A DNA stretch of 64,000 nt from Sphingobacteriales bacterium (GTDB lineage: Bacteria > Bacteroidota > Bacteroidia > Chitinophagales > UBA2359). This document shows positions 8,749 to 18,317 of this stretch, in pieces. Every line of letters begins with the position of its first letter. Within the stretch, counting starts at the first letter, position 1. A program made the position numbers and the translations under genes. The notes under the pieces are model-generated. The model searched no databases. It worked only from the letters and a program-made list of their open reading frames with translations, and was not told the origin of the DNA. The stretch spans positions 4,641,001 through 4,705,000 of the forward strand of contig CP064999.1 of the NCBI GenBank assembly GCA_016700115.1, given 5' to 3'.

Positions 8749-11700
8749 TTACCGGCAATGCTTTTTGGCCGATTCTATTTCCTTAATCTTATGCAGATAA
8801 GTACTGTCATTGGTTTGTCTGAACAACTGAAGATAAATTTGAGAAGCTCTGTTGTAGTGTTTTAGTGAGCGTTTTTGTTTTGCCAATAACGTATAGTATT
8901 GAGCATAAGTGTTTAACTGTACGGCGTTTCTTTCTTTAATGAGCCAGTTTATGCGGTCTATTCCAACCATTCTGTCTGTATCTTCCACATCAAATTTACG
9001 CATGTCTTCGGGTGTCAAAAATGCTAATTTTCTGAGATTGGCATCGGCAATCATTGAATCAGGATGTATTAACCAAAGCTTCGCAATACCGTCTTTTGAT
9101 GCGGTGAGTAATCGGCTGTTATCCGGCGTAAAGGTTACATTTTCGACCGGAGCCTGATGCCCTGAAAGCGTAAAAAGTTCTTCTCCTTTCAGATTCCAGA
9201 CTTTGGCGGTTTTGTCAGCCGAGGTGGTAATGATTCGATTGCCTTCAGGGAAAAATGCTACTGAGGTTAGTACATCTGTATGACTGCTCAAAATTTGGAG
9301 CAACCTCCCTTCAAAAGTCCAAAGACGGGCGGTTTTATCACGGGAGGCTGTTACTATATAGCGACCATCCGGCGAAAAAGCTGCATCTACCACGGCTGCT
9401 TCATGTCCGATAAGGGTATAAAGCAAATTACCGTTATTAGTGCGCCAGATTTTAGCAAGACTGTCCCGGCTAGTTGTTAAAATATATTTATCGTCGGGCG
9501 AAAAAATAGCTGATTCTACAATTTGAGTGTGCCCGCTAAAAGTCCTTATCAATTTTCCATTCAAATCCCATAGACGGGCTGTCTTGTCTTTTGAAGAAGT
9601 AAGCGCCCAATCTTGTTTGGCTAAATTATTGAAAACTGCCCCTGTCAGTCCATCATTATGTCCGGTCAGTGTCATGATTTCCCGACCATCCGTGTTCCAG
9701 ATTTTGGCTGTGCTATCGGCAGATGCAGTAATTACGTGATTGCTGTTTGCCGAAAAAGCAGCACTGACAACTACTCCTTTATGTCCTGTGAAATCGGTAA
9801 TTTTTTTGCCGTCAATGTCCCATAAAACTGCCTTCCTGTTCCTTGAGGTACTGACTAAAAATTTACCATTCTGAGAATAGGCTGCTCCTAAAATTTCATT
9901 CCCTTTGTTTCCAAGAGTATTGCTGTGTATAGACCAGATTCTTGCGGTATTGTCCTCAGATGCAGTCAGTATATTGCCTCCGGCAAATAAACAATTGGGG
10001 CAATGAGGTGCAAAGGCTACAGAATACAAATAACTGCCCGGACATTGGATGGTTTGCAATTCAACACCCGTGTTATCCCATAGTTTGATAGTATAATCAC
10101 GGGCAACCGTCGCAATGGTCTGGCCGTTTGCCGAAAAATCAGCCCCTTCAACAAAACCGTTGTGCCCGCTCATGATTTGTAGAATCTCACCCTTAATGTT
10201 CCATAAACGTGCAGTCTGATCGTCTGAAGTTGTAACGAGTAATTGTTCGTCAGGAGAAAAAGCAGCATAGTTCACTGACGATGTATGGCCGGTAAATGTG
10301 TGGAGAAGCTGATTACCTTTCCATAGTTTGGCAGTTTTGTCAACCGAAGTGGTCAGGATATAATCGCCTGATGGAGAGAAAGTTGCCCATGTCAGATAAT
10401 CCTCATGTGCAGGTATGGTTTGGAGCAAGTTTCCATGAGTATCCCATATTTTAGCGGTATTATCCCATGAAGCCGTCAGGATTTTCTGTTGGTCGGGAGA
10501 AAAAACAGCAGCGCTAACTTCGTTTAGATGTCCGGCAAAAATTGCAGCTATCGAATGATTGGTATTGTACAAAATGGCGGTGTCATTGCTCAAAGCAACC
10601 AATATTTGTGCTCCATCAGGGGAAAAGGTGGCATAATTAACACGGGCCGGGCATCTGTAAACACTGGTATCTCCGGATGACAAAAACCAGACAATGGCAC
10701 TGTTGTCGGCCGAAGCGGTGAGTATTTTGCTTCCATCAGGTGAAAAAACAGCATTATTCACTGCTTTTGTATGCCCGTTTAGTTCTGAATACATAGCGCT
10801 TTGATGGTAAGCGTTCCAAAGGGCCTGAAAAGATCGGTTATTGTCATGAGTTCGGAATGCAAACTCTGCCAAACGGAAACTTTTAGTAGGGGAAGAGTCG
10901 AGCAATGTGCCTGATTTGTAGGACAAATCATAAGAAAGCGATAACAAGGTTTTGTCAACAGCCTGCCGCCATAGATAAGAAATACTCACTATAGCGAGCA
11001 ATAAAGTAGCGATAAAGCTACTCCATAAAATACTTTTATTGAGCCGGGTTTTATTCAGCCTGATTCGGTTTTTATTACTTAGGTTAATCAATTCCTCCTC
11101 GTTGGCATTGAATTTTGGCAACCATTGCAAAGCCGATTCGACCACCGCCAAATCAGAAGGATCGAGGAGATTTTTCTTATTAGCAGGCGACCAATCGAGT
11201 AATTTGTTTTTCAGAATTCTGTTTGCCCTTTGAACCGGTCTATCAGATAAGTCGTGCATTTCCCGAACAACAGGCGCTAAAATATCATGCGAAAAGCTAA
11301 GCTCATTGGCTGCTGCGTTGCCGTCAGATGCCGGAGTTTCGACAATTAGATAAAGTCGTTTTAGTCTTTCAATCAAATCAGGCAACAAAGGGCGGGCGTT
11401 TTGATACTGCTCAAATATATCGTTCATTTTTCTTTTTGAAACTGTACCATGCCGGTTTATAAATCCTCGAAGAAGTTCAAGTACAAAGCCTGATTCAACA
11501 ACTCCGGGTATCATCTTGCTCAACTCTTCCAATTTTTGGTCAAAAAAGTCGGTCAACAAAATTCCGTCGTCTTTCAGGTTTAAATAGAGTGCCCGGGTAA
11601 ACTGTGGAGCATGAGGATTGAGCAGATTGGCATCTACCCACATTTTGGTGAGCAATATTTGCAAATATGGTGCTATTGCCGATTCTCTGTCAGATAAAAG

Positions 11701-13557
11701 GTCGTTTGCAATTAAATCTGATAAACCGGTTTCTACATTCAGATTGTAAAATGCCTGTGCTCTTTTGCTCAATGTCAGGCTGTTAACCACTTGTCCAATG
11801 CCTTGTTTGGTCAAAGGCTCTATAAATGACCTTGTTCTGGGGATAGTGGCCTGCTTGATGCGCAGGTCAATTTCTGAATGATATTCTTTGCGATAGACTA
11901 AAATTACTTTCCCGGAAGGGCGGTCATTAGGATCTCCAAAAATAGATTTTAATTCATTGATAAAAAGCTGAAGTTCGTCGTTTTTATCTCCCGCAGTTGA
12001 ATCTACTACTGTCTTTTTCTGGTTTTCCTCTACCAGAACGGAAGGCAAAACCGGAATACTCTGGAACTTTGAAACGGGTTTTACCAGCTCTTTTTTGCCA
12101 ATGACAATCGCCACCGGCTTCGTACTTGTTTCAAAAATACTTTTCCATGAATTTAAATGTGTAGAAATGGTTTGGTAAAGGCTCTCGCCCTGGACCGGAA
12201 GTACTGAAACTACTAAATGGCTAATTATAATTTGCTCAAGCTGAGTTGAGTCGTTTGATTCCAAAAGCAGCAGATCAATGGAAGGATGCAGTAACTTTAC
12301 CTTTTCTGTCAATTCATCAAAATTGTCTGTTAATTCGGGTGCTGTTTTTTCATTGTTTGTAATCAATGACTTGGAACTTACTTCGATTCTCATTTTCTGA
12401 GTATCGGCCGGAATTTTACCCAAAACCAATTTAGCAAACTTAGATTGTGCTTTGATATAAGGCTGAACCAGTGCTTCCTCTACGTCGTCAATCACGATTA
12501 CAACAGGTCTTCCGCCTATTTCTTTCTCCTTATTCTGCCATGCTTGTTTCAGCGTAAGGTTTTTTCCGTTTATTTCTAAAACATCCCTTAGTGTTTCTGT
12601 CAAACCTTTTGAAGGATGACGCGAAACTACGAACGGGGTCGAAAACATTTCAAGATAAGGTAATAAGCCGGCCTGAATTAGTGAAGTTTTCCCGACACCC
12701 GACTGACCATAAACCAGCATGACCGGAGGACATAACATATCTCCTGCCTTGTCGTAAAGCTCCCTGATCTGATAAGCTCTCCCGTAAAAAATTTCAGCAT
12801 GACTGCGCTCATAAGGGCGCAAATACAAAAATGGGTCAGGAGGTAAATCAAAGCGTATATGCTCTAAATCGGGCAATCCGAACAACGGGTTTCCTGCTGC
12901 ATCCGCCAAATTCCATTTTAAATGGAAATCGTCTTCAACCTTATAAAACCATGGGAAAACGGAGGTGTCCGGTGCTTCTGCTTTATTGTTCCAAATCAAA
13001 GCACGATGTGCGGGTGGAATATAAAATTCCTCCGGTCGTTTTCCTCCTATGTTTTGCTTGGCTTCAAACTGGTTAAACGCGAAGAAAATACTTTTGCCTA
13101 ACCCTATATAAAAGTAAAAGTCTTTTGCAAATTCTACGGCAATATCGTCTTTGATGAGGTTTGAAGTGGCAATAACGGCCTTTACCCCGTTTTTAATCAG
13201 ACTATCCACATGCCCTTTGGTGGAGCAGGCATTTAATACAACCAATTGCAGGGCCGGTTGCTTTCCGAGATATTCTGCAAATCCCTGGCTGTGGAGACTT
13301 TCGCTTTCTGACAACATCAGTTCAAAATCGTCAGCATGTCCGGCATAATGGAATACTGCAACAGGATGCTTTGCAAAAACTTCCATAATTTCGGTCAAAG
13401 TAGCGGCCGGTTTGGGTATCACTTCACAAATGCCTTCATTTTGCGCTTTTAACAGCGCATTCACTATTGATTTCTGTTCTCTTGGCAATCCTCGGAGCTG
13501 AAGCTCGGGACGGTCTTTGTAATCTGCAAAAGCAAGTAAAATAACCGGTTTTGACAT
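8749..13557 (-). CDS. CHAT protease - STAND NTPase - membrane anchor - 14 WD40 repeat protein
   Basis: 1602 residues from ATG 13557; the frame extends to 13653 but the extra 32 residues do not look conserved. Residues ~1-190 form a caspase-like CHAT domain, with the dyad His in YAGHADD (His74) and Cys in LNACST (Cys111). Residues ~255-700 form a STAND-type NTPase, with Walker A GQSGVGKTS (~284-292) and Walker B VVIVIDDVE (~352-360). One transmembrane helix (SSFIATLLLAIVSISYLW) follows near residue 850. Next come 14 WD40 repeats of the form GH-x-V-x-x-A-x-FSPDG...TASxDxTAKLW, enough for two seven-bladed propellers, and a helical tail. STAND proteins are ligand-gated switches, so the propellers would sense and the CHAT domain would cut. 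The target is unknown; regulated proteolysis, cell death or phage defence are all possible. It is the third gene of the purK-LytTR cluster. Confidence 0.9.
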   Translation of the reverse strand: MSKPVILLAFADYKDRPELQLRGLPREQKSIVNALLKAQNEGICEVIPKPAATLTEIMEVFAKHPVAVFHYAGHADDFELMLSESESLHSQGFAEYLGKQPALQLVVLNACSTKGHVDSLIKNGVKAVIATSNLIKDDIAVEFAKDFYFYIGLGKSIFFAFNQFEAKQNIGGKRPEEFYIPPAHRALIWNNKAEAPDTSVFPWFYKVEDDFHLKWNLADAAGNPLFGLPDLEHIRFDLPPDPFLYLRPYERSHAEIFYGRAYQIRELYDKAGDMLCPPVMLVYGQSGVGKTSLIQAGLLPYLEMFSTPFVVSRHPSKGLTETLRDVLEINGKNLTLKQAWQNKEKEIGGRPVVIVIDDVEEALVQPYIKAQSKFAKLVLGKIPADTQKMRIEVSSKSLITNNEKTAPELTDNFDELTEKVKLLHPSIDLLLLESNDSTQLEQIIISHLVVSVLPVQGESLYQTISTHLNSWKSIFETSTKPVAIVIGKKELVKPVSKFQSIPVLPSVLVEENQKKTVVDSTAGDKNDELQLFINELKSIFGDPNDRPSGKVILVYRKEYHSEIDLRIKQATIPRTRSFIEPLTKQGIGQVVNSLTLSKRAQAFYNLNVETGLSDLIANDLLSDRESAIAPYLQILLTKMWVDANLLNPHAPQFTRALYLNLKDDGILLTDFFDQKLEELSKMIPGVVESGFVLELLRGFINRHGTVSKRKMNDIFEQYQNARPLLPDLIERLKRLYLIVETPASDGNAAANELSFSHDILAPVVREMHDLSDRPVQRANRILKNKLLDWSPANKKNLLDPSDLAVVESALQWLPKFNANEEELINLSNKNRIRLNKTRLNKSILWSSFIATLLLAIVSISYLWRQAVDKTLLSLSYDLSYKSGTLLDSSPTKSFRLAEFAFRTHDNNRSFQALWNAYHQSAMYSELNGHTKAVNNAVFSPDGSKILTASADNSAIVWFLSSGDTSVYRCPARVNYATFSPDGAQILVALSNDTAILYNTNHSIAAIFAGHLNEVSAAVFSPDQQKILTASWDNTAKIWDTHGNLLQTIPAHEDYLTWATFSPSGDYILTTSVDKTAKLWKGNQLLHTFTGHTSSVNYAAFSPDEQLLVTTSDDQTARLWNIKGEILQIMSGHNGFVEGADFSANGQTIATVARDYTIKLWDNTGVELQTIQCPGSYLYSVAFAPHCPNCLFAGGNILTASEDNTARIWSIHSNTLGNKGNEILGAAYSQNGKFLVSTSRNRKAVLWDIDGKKITDFTGHKGVVVSAAFSANSNHVITASADSTAKIWNTDGREIMTLTGHNDGLTGAVFNNLAKQDWALTSSKDKTARLWDLNGKLIRTFSGHTQIVESAIFSPDDKYILTTSRDSLAKIWRTNNGNLLYTLIGHEAAVVDAAFSPDGRYIVTASRDKTARLWTFEGRLLQILSSHTDVLTSVAFFPEGNRIITTSADKTAKVWNLKGEELFTLSGHQAPVENVTFTPDNSRLLTASKDGIAKLWLIHPDSMIADANLRKLAFLTPEDMRKFDVEDTDRMVGIDRINWLIKERNAVQLNTYAQYYTLLAKQKRSLKHYNRASQIYLQLFRQTNDSTYLHKIKEIESAKKHCR

Positions 13558-13707
13558 AAACGATTGCCGGATTAGAATTGATTGGGAACTGACTGTATAT
13601 AATTTAGCTTTTAAAATTCTCTGCAATCTTGTGTCTGTTGTTCCCGATTGCAATTTATTTGCTTTGAATCAACTAAATTTTTGAGAAAAATAGTACTTTT
13701 TTGGAGT

Positions 13708-14457
13708 TCAATTCTGCAATTTGTCTAAAAAGCCTTTTTTCTTTCTTGCCGAAACAAAAGCCTTAGATCCGTCGCTCATTTCTACTACACCTTCTTTGTA
13801 GTATTTTCGGATATGGCGCAGGTTGACCAAATGGCTGTCGTGGATCCGGTAAAATCCGAGTTCTTCCAGGAGGGTTTCGTAGTATTTCAGGGTTTTGGTT
13901 ACCAATATTTTTTGGTGATTATTAAGGAAAAAAACCGTGCAATTGCCATCTGCTTCGCAACGGATAATGTCGTCAATATTGACAAAAGTAACCTCTTCGG
14001 CACTGGGCAAGCCCAGCTTAGTAAAAGGTTTTGTTTTACCGGAATTTGAAAGCATTTTTACTGCCTGACGATCGGAAGTTCCACGCCTTTGGATATACCG
14101 GTTGACTGCCTTTTGCAGCTCGAGTATATCTATGGGTTTTAAAAGGTAATCCAGTGCCGAAAATTTAATGGCCCGGATAGCATATTCGTCATAAGCTGTG
14201 GTAAATATCAATGCAAAATTAATTTCGGTTAAACTTTCGAGCAGTTGAAAGCCCTCGTCTGAACGGGGCATACGCACATCTAAAAAAACAAGTTCGGGTT
14301 GTAATTGCTGAATAATTTTAAATCCGGATTCTGCGGAGTCTGCCAATCCAACTACATCTACTTCAGGACAAAACTCAGTGAGCAGGTTTTTCAGGGTGTT
14401 CCGCCCCCCCTCTTCATCGTCTATGATGATTGTCCTGATTTTTGAATAATTGTTCAT
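13708..14457 (-). CDS. LytTR-family response regulator
   Basis: 249 residues. An N-terminal receiver domain has the acidic pocket IIDDEE (residues 11-16) and the phospho-acceptor Asp60 in LVFLDVRMP; a conserved Lys is in DYLLKP. A LytTR DNA-binding domain occupies the C-terminal ~100 residues (VNIDDIIRCEADGN...FYRIHDSHLVNL...DGSKAFVSARKKKGF). No sensor kinase is adjacent, so it is an orphan regulator here. Its ATG overlaps the purK stop codon by 4 bases (ATGA at 14454-14457), which suggests translational coupling. The CHAT-STAND gene begins 150 bases downstream. Confidence 0.93.
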   Translation of the reverse strand: MNNYSKIRTIIIDDEEGGRNTLKNLLTEFCPEVDVVGLADSAESGFKIIQQLQPELVFLDVRMPRSDEGFQLLESLTEINFALIFTTAYDEYAIRAIKFSALDYLLKPIDILELQKAVNRYIQRRGTSDRQAVKMLSNSGKTKPFTKLGLPSAEEVTFVNIDDIIRCEADGNCTVFFLNNHQKILVTKTLKYYETLLEELGFYRIHDSHLVNLRHIRKYYKEGVVEMSDGSKAFVSARKKKGFLDKLQN

Positions 14458-15590
14458 AATTCCGGAGTTTTGGCAACTACCCTGACTTTGTCTTTTAAAA
14501 GCTTAGTTTGCTCTAAAAGATGTAATATATTGCTGTCCAACAGAGTAATATGCCCCATTTTCCGACCGGGTTTGGTTGTTTTCTTTCCGTATATATGAAT
14601 ATAGGTGCGGGGAATCTGCAAGGCTTCTTCCAAGCCTTTGTAAACTGCATCCCCATTATAAAATTCTGCTCCAACCAGATTGAGCATGGCTGCCGGACTT
14701 TTCAAACCTGTATCTCCCAATGGCAGCCCTAAAATTGCCCGCCAATGTTGCTGATACTGTGAGGTATAGTTTGCTTCTATTGTTTGATGTCCACTGTTAT
14801 GTGGTCGTGGCGCTATTTCATTGATTAAAATTTGTTTATCGGCTGTCAGAAACAACTCGACAGCAAGCACACCAACCATATCGAGTTTTTGTATTACCTG
14901 CAAGGCAATCTCCTGAGCTTCCTTCTCAGTTTGCGGGTCAATCTGCGCCGGTTGCAATAAAAAATCTACCAAATTGTAACGGGGATCAAATACCAGTTCA
15001 ACAGCCGGAAAAACAGACAATTCGCGTTTGCTGTTTTGTGCCACAATAACCGACAACTCTTTGTAAACTGATACCTTTTTTTCAAGTACACATGGCTCTT
15101 CAAACGCCTGAAAAAAATCTGATTCTAAATTTACCGGCATCACTCCCCGACCATCGTAACCATCCCGCGCCAGTTTGAGAAAGGCGGGTAAAAAACCGGC
15201 ATACCGGTAGAGGTCTTCTTTGGAATCAATCCTGACAAACGGGGAAGTCGGCAGGTTATGTTTGGCAAAAAATTCTTTTTGTGTCCGTTTGTCCTGAATA
15301 ATTCTGACTACTTCGGGCTGTGGATATACTTCAACCCCCAATGCCGACAAAGCTTCCAGTGCTTCAACATTGACTTTTTCAATTTCAATAGTAATCAAAT
15401 CAAGCTCTTTTCCGAAATTGTAAACCGTTTCATAGTCCTGTAAGGAACCGACCACAAACCGGGAGGCGAGATTTCGGCAAGGCGCAGAGGGGTCGGGATC
15501 TAAAACATGCAACTCAATATCAAAATCAATCCCAGATTGTATCAACATTCTCCCCAGTTGCCCGCCTCCTAAAATACCTGTTTTCTTCAT
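14454..15590 (-). CDS. purK: N5-carboxyaminoimidazole ribonucleotide synthase (ATP-grasp)
   Basis: 378 residues. It starts with the family signature MKKTGILGGGQLGRML, which fixes the start at 15590 and not the in-frame ATG at 15611. ATP-grasp features are present: the LARDGYDGRGV loop, VLEKKV, the metal-binding INEIAPRPHNSGH, and a C-terminal PGRKMGHI motif. PurK uses ATP and bicarbonate to convert AIR to N5-CAIR in de novo purine synthesis. A matching purE is not in the window. It is the first gene of a minus-strand cluster with the LytTR regulator and the CHAT-STAND protein, an unusual neighbourhood for purK. Confidence 0.95.
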   Translation of the reverse strand: MKKTGILGGGQLGRMLIQSGIDFDIELHVLDPDPSAPCRNLASRFVVGSLQDYETVYNFGKELDLITIEIEKVNVEALEALSALGVEVYPQPEVVRIIQDKRTQKEFFAKHNLPTSPFVRIDSKEDLYRYAGFLPAFLKLARDGYDGRGVMPVNLESDFFQAFEEPCVLEKKVSVYKELSVIVAQNSKRELSVFPAVELVFDPRYNLVDFLLQPAQIDPQTEKEAQEIALQVIQKLDMVGVLAVELFLTADKQILINEIAPRPHNSGHQTIEANYTSQYQQHWRAILGLPLGDTGLKSPAAMLNLVGAEFYNGDAVYKGLEEALQIPRTYIHIYGKKTTKPGRKMGHITLLDSNILHLLEQTKLLKDKVRVVAKTPEL

Positions 15591-15608
15591 AACAGTTTGT
15601 TTGATTTG

Positions 15609-15616
15609 CAAATGTA
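15609..15616 (-). promoter_or_regulatory. -7 promoter element for purK
   Basis: Minus-strand TACATTTGC lies 18 bases before the purK ATG and matches TAnnTTTG. The -33 element is not clear. Confidence 0.4.
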
Positions 15617-15684
15617 CAACTTATGAATTTGGAAACATTGAGCTATATCTTAATTAATTAATGCCAGTAAGAGTTGTTCAAAAC

Positions 15685-15742
15685 TTGAAATACAAAAGCC
15701 CAATGTTGTAACAAATAACTACATTGGGCTTTTGTATTTCAA
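15685..15742 (-). terminator. 22-bp perfect-stem hairpin, terminator of the toxin-antitoxin-like pair
   Basis: Arms 15685-15706 and 15721-15742 are exactly complementary, with core AAAGCCCAATGT/ACATTGGGCTTT and a 14-base loop. A- and T-rich arm ends give a U tract in either direction. It lies 39 bases after the antitoxin stop and upstream of purK, so it separates the two units. Confidence 0.75.
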
Positions 15743-15780
15743 AAATTAATAAATGATTGTTGCTTCAAAAACTAATTCAT

Positions 15781-16149
15781 TTATTCTTGCTCTACATAAT
15801 GTAGCTCAAACTTCACATTAAATATATTTTCAAGTCGGGCAAGCAGTCTGATATTTATTAAACGTTCAGCTTTAAATAGTTGGGTTAAGTGTCCTTGAGA
15901 GGTTTTTAATTCTTTGGCCAACTGCTTTGATGTGATGTTCCTGTTTTCCATCAATGTATTAATAACACCCATAAAACGCAATTGTACGCGTTCAGCCATA
16001 AACTGAACCTGCTCCTCCTCAGATGAAAAGGCATACAAGCCTTGCATATAATCATGCAAGGCTTGCTGAGCCTTAATCAGTGAAGCTTTTTCGACATCTG
16101 TGTTCTCATTGGTTGAATTAGATTCAATGTCCTTTAAAATCAAACTCAT
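15781..16149 (-). CDS. XRE-type HTH protein, probable antitoxin
   Basis: 122 residues. Residues ~71-110 form a helix-turn-helix (NITSKQLAKELKTSQGHLTQLF) of the Xre/HigA kind. The N-terminal 60 residues are charged and helical and could be the toxin-binding or dimer part. Its start codon lies inside the preceding gene (26-base overlap), so the two are co-translated. The toxin-first, HTH-second order matches HigBA-like type II systems. HigA-type proteins typically bind their own promoter and repress the operon; this is expected here but not shown. The call as antitoxin rests on arrangement and on the HTH. Confidence 0.75.
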   Translation of the reverse strand: MSLILKDIESNSTNENTDVEKASLIKAQQALHDYMQGLYAFSSEEEQVQFMAERVQLRFMGVINTLMENRNITSKQLAKELKTSQGHLTQLFKAERLINIRLLARLENIFNVKFELHYVEQE

Positions 16150-16534
16150 AAGTAGATATAGTTTCTATAAGTGTCTTGATCTTCTTGTCAATCTTTTGGC
16201 TTTTCTTGTTATGCTCTTTAATAAGTACTATATTCTTGTATCCGTCTTTCATGATAAACTCTGCACAGTAAATTCTATTGGGCTGATTTGCAAATTTCAT
16301 TGCAGTTATATGTCCTGCATTTTTAGTAACTTTTTCTTTTAAATAAAGTTCATTGTTATACCTGTTGTTAAATATTTCCTCTAAAATTCGTCTAAATTTT
16401 TTCTTATTGTTTTCTAATACTGCTAATATTCCATTAAAATTTGTTACATCAATGTATATCAAAATTTTGTTTTTACCTTGATACTCCAAGGGTATCAAGT
16501 TTAAGGGTAATTCGAGGACATCTCGTTTAGACAT
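16124..16534 (-). CDS. Probable type II toxin partner (unrecognised family)
   Basis: 136 residues, basic, Lys-rich. A central beta-type segment with Asn-Arg-Ile-Tyr-Cys-Ala-Glu-Phe and KNIVLIKEHNKKSQKI, followed by a C-terminal helix (KKIKTLIETIS), is reminiscent of RelE/HigB-fold toxins, but I see no diagnostic catalytic set. It overlaps the downstream HTH gene by 26 bases and has a well-formed promoter (16600-16631). Function as an mRNA interferase is inference from layout and size. It could instead be an unrelated small protein translationally coupled to a regulator. Confidence 0.6.
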   Translation of the reverse strand: MSKRDVLELPLNLIPLEYQGKNKILIYIDVTNFNGILAVLENNKKKFRRILEEIFNNRYNNELYLKEKVTKNAGHITAMKFANQPNRIYCAEFIMKDGYKNIVLIKEHNKKSQKIDKKIKTLIETISTYEFDFKGH

Positions 16535-16599
16535 GTTCTAATAATTTTGTTTTTTTTCATTGATTTAGATTTGTTAGTGAAATTATCTATTTTTGAATG

Positions 16600-16631
16600 C
16601 AAAGATAGCTCCTATATTATATTCTTTCAAA
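16600..16631 (-). promoter_or_regulatory. Complete Bacteroidetes promoter for the toxin-antitoxin-like operon
   Basis: Minus-strand -33 TTTG (16631-16628), a 20-base spacer, then -7 TATCTTTG (16607-16600) fits TTTG-N19-21-TAnnTTTG exactly. It lies ~65 bases before the first ATG. Confidence 0.6.
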
Positions 16632-16731
16632 CAAATTTAAAATCTTTAGGGCAAAATGGATAAGTTATCTCTAAATTTAAGGAGTTAACAGCCCGCCATT
16701 GTACTTGAAAAAAATGTGATTAAATCAATTT

Positions 16732-18219
16732 ATGGGAATTATTCAAAGGCAAGGCATATTGGGAACCTTTGCTTCTTATTTAGGTGTGCTGATCGGCATG
16801 TTTAATGTGCTTTGGTTATACCCAAAATTTCTAAAACCTGAAGAAATTGGCTTATTACGTGGTCTGACCGATGCTGCATCTATCGCAGTTCCTTTCATTG
16901 TGCTGGGAATACCCCCCCTTTGTATCCGGTATTTCCCTTTGTTTAAGAACGAATCAGCAAAACACTACGGGCTTTTTACTTTCATGTTAATAGTACCCTT
17001 GGTTGGTTTTTTGGTATTTACCGGCATTTTCTTCCTGAGTTCTGACCGGTTGTTTGAATTTTTCTCCGAAAAATCACCTCTCTTTTCAGAATACCTGTAT
17101 TTGTTGCCTTTGCTTTGTTTTTTTATGATGTATTATTCCGTGCTTGAAAGCTACAGCAGAAGTTTGCACAGAATAGCTATTCCGGTATTTATCAATGATA
17201 GTTTGATTCGATTGGGCATTACAATCCTTGTTTGTATGTATGCTGCCGGATGGTTGACACAAAACAGGTGGATTAGTTTTTACACATTAAATTACGGCAT
17301 TGCGTTGCTGTTGCTTGCAGGATATTTAATTAGAAATGGACATTGGCTAACCCCTTTTAAGATTGACAAAACGGTATTACAAAGGATACCTGAAATGGGC
17401 AATTATGCTTTTTTCGTTTTGTTGGGTAGTGTTGGAGCCATGTTGGTTGGGAAAATAGACAGTTTAATGGTCATTAAACTTGCCGGGTTATCAGATGGAG
17501 GGGTATATAGTATTGCCTTGTTTATCGGAACGGTTATCGAAATTCCGAGGAGGGTGCTGAGTCAGATTTCTGCCCCTTTGGTTGCAAATCAAATTGCTCA
17601 AAACAAAATGCAGGACATCGCAGCATTGTACAAACGCATTTCTATCAATCAAACCTTAGCCGGTTTGTTGTTAATAATATGTATCTGGGCAAATATTGAC
17701 AATTTGTTTTTGTTGATGCCGAATGGTGCTGTTTATTCTTCCGGCAAATATGTGGTCTTGTTTATCGGATTGGCTAAACTGATTGATATGTGTACGAGTA
17801 TTAACAACGAAATCATCACCTTGTCCAAATACTACAGGGTTCATTTAGCAATGATGCTTTTTTTAGTTACGCTTACCATATTGACCAATCTCCTGCTTAT
17901 TCCACGTTTCGGCATAACCGGTGCTGCCTTTGCTTCATTAGTGGCTTTGTTTGTTTTTAATCTGTTGAAATACCTGTTTATTTGGTTAAAAATGAACATG
18001 CAACCATTTTCAATTCAAACGGGAATTGCTTTTTTGGTTGCCGCCATCGCATTTGCTGCCCAATACTTTTTGCCTTTTGTTTTCAATGTTTGGGCCGATT
18101 TGTTCTTTCGTGTTTTGATCATTTCCGGATTATTTATAGCGATGACTCTGTGGTTGAACATCAGCCCGGATGCTAATTTGATGGCGAAAAGGTTGGTTAG
18201 GAAATTAACCGGAAATTGA
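16732..18219 (+). CDS. Polysaccharide flippase (Wzx/MVF-like, MOP superfamily)
   Basis: 495 residues, almost entirely hydrophobic, with about 12-14 transmembrane segments. The N-terminal MGIIQRQGILGTFASYLGVL and the following FLKPEEIGLLRGLTD match Wzx-type O-antigen/lipid-linked oligosaccharide flippases. Conserved charged residues lie in the loop MVGKIDSLMVIKLAG. It would move undecaprenyl-linked glycans across the inner membrane. No glycosyltransferase neighbours are present, so the substrate cannot be inferred. The start ATG 16732 is the first in frame before the conserved N-terminus. Confidence 0.88.
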   Translation: MGIIQRQGILGTFASYLGVLIGMFNVLWLYPKFLKPEEIGLLRGLTDAASIAVPFIVLGIPPLCIRYFPLFKNESAKHYGLFTFMLIVPLVGFLVFTGIFFLSSDRLFEFFSEKSPLFSEYLYLLPLLCFFMMYYSVLESYSRSLHRIAIPVFINDSLIRLGITILVCMYAAGWLTQNRWISFYTLNYGIALLLLAGYLIRNGHWLTPFKIDKTVLQRIPEMGNYAFFVLLGSVGAMLVGKIDSLMVIKLAGLSDGGVYSIALFIGTVIEIPRRVLSQISAPLVANQIAQNKMQDIAALYKRISINQTLAGLLLIICIWANIDNLFLLMPNGAVYSSGKYVVLFIGLAKLIDMCTSINNEIITLSKYYRVHLAMMLFLVTLTILTNLLLIPRFGITGAAFASLVALFVFNLLKYLFIWLKMNMQPFSIQTGIAFLVAAIAFAAQYFLPFVFNVWADLFFRVLIISGLFIAMTLWLNISPDANLMAKRLVRKLTGN

Positions 18220-18317
18220 TATGCCCATTTATTGAGAGATGTGAAAAGAATAATGACCAAACACATACAACTAGTTCGAAAGATTTTATATTCATTTCCT
18301 CTCGTTGGGAAGAAAAC

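Noticed and set aside
13558..13653. N-terminal extension of the CHAT-STAND protein
   Set aside because: 32 extra residues without domain features; the CHAT fold starts right after the inner ATG.
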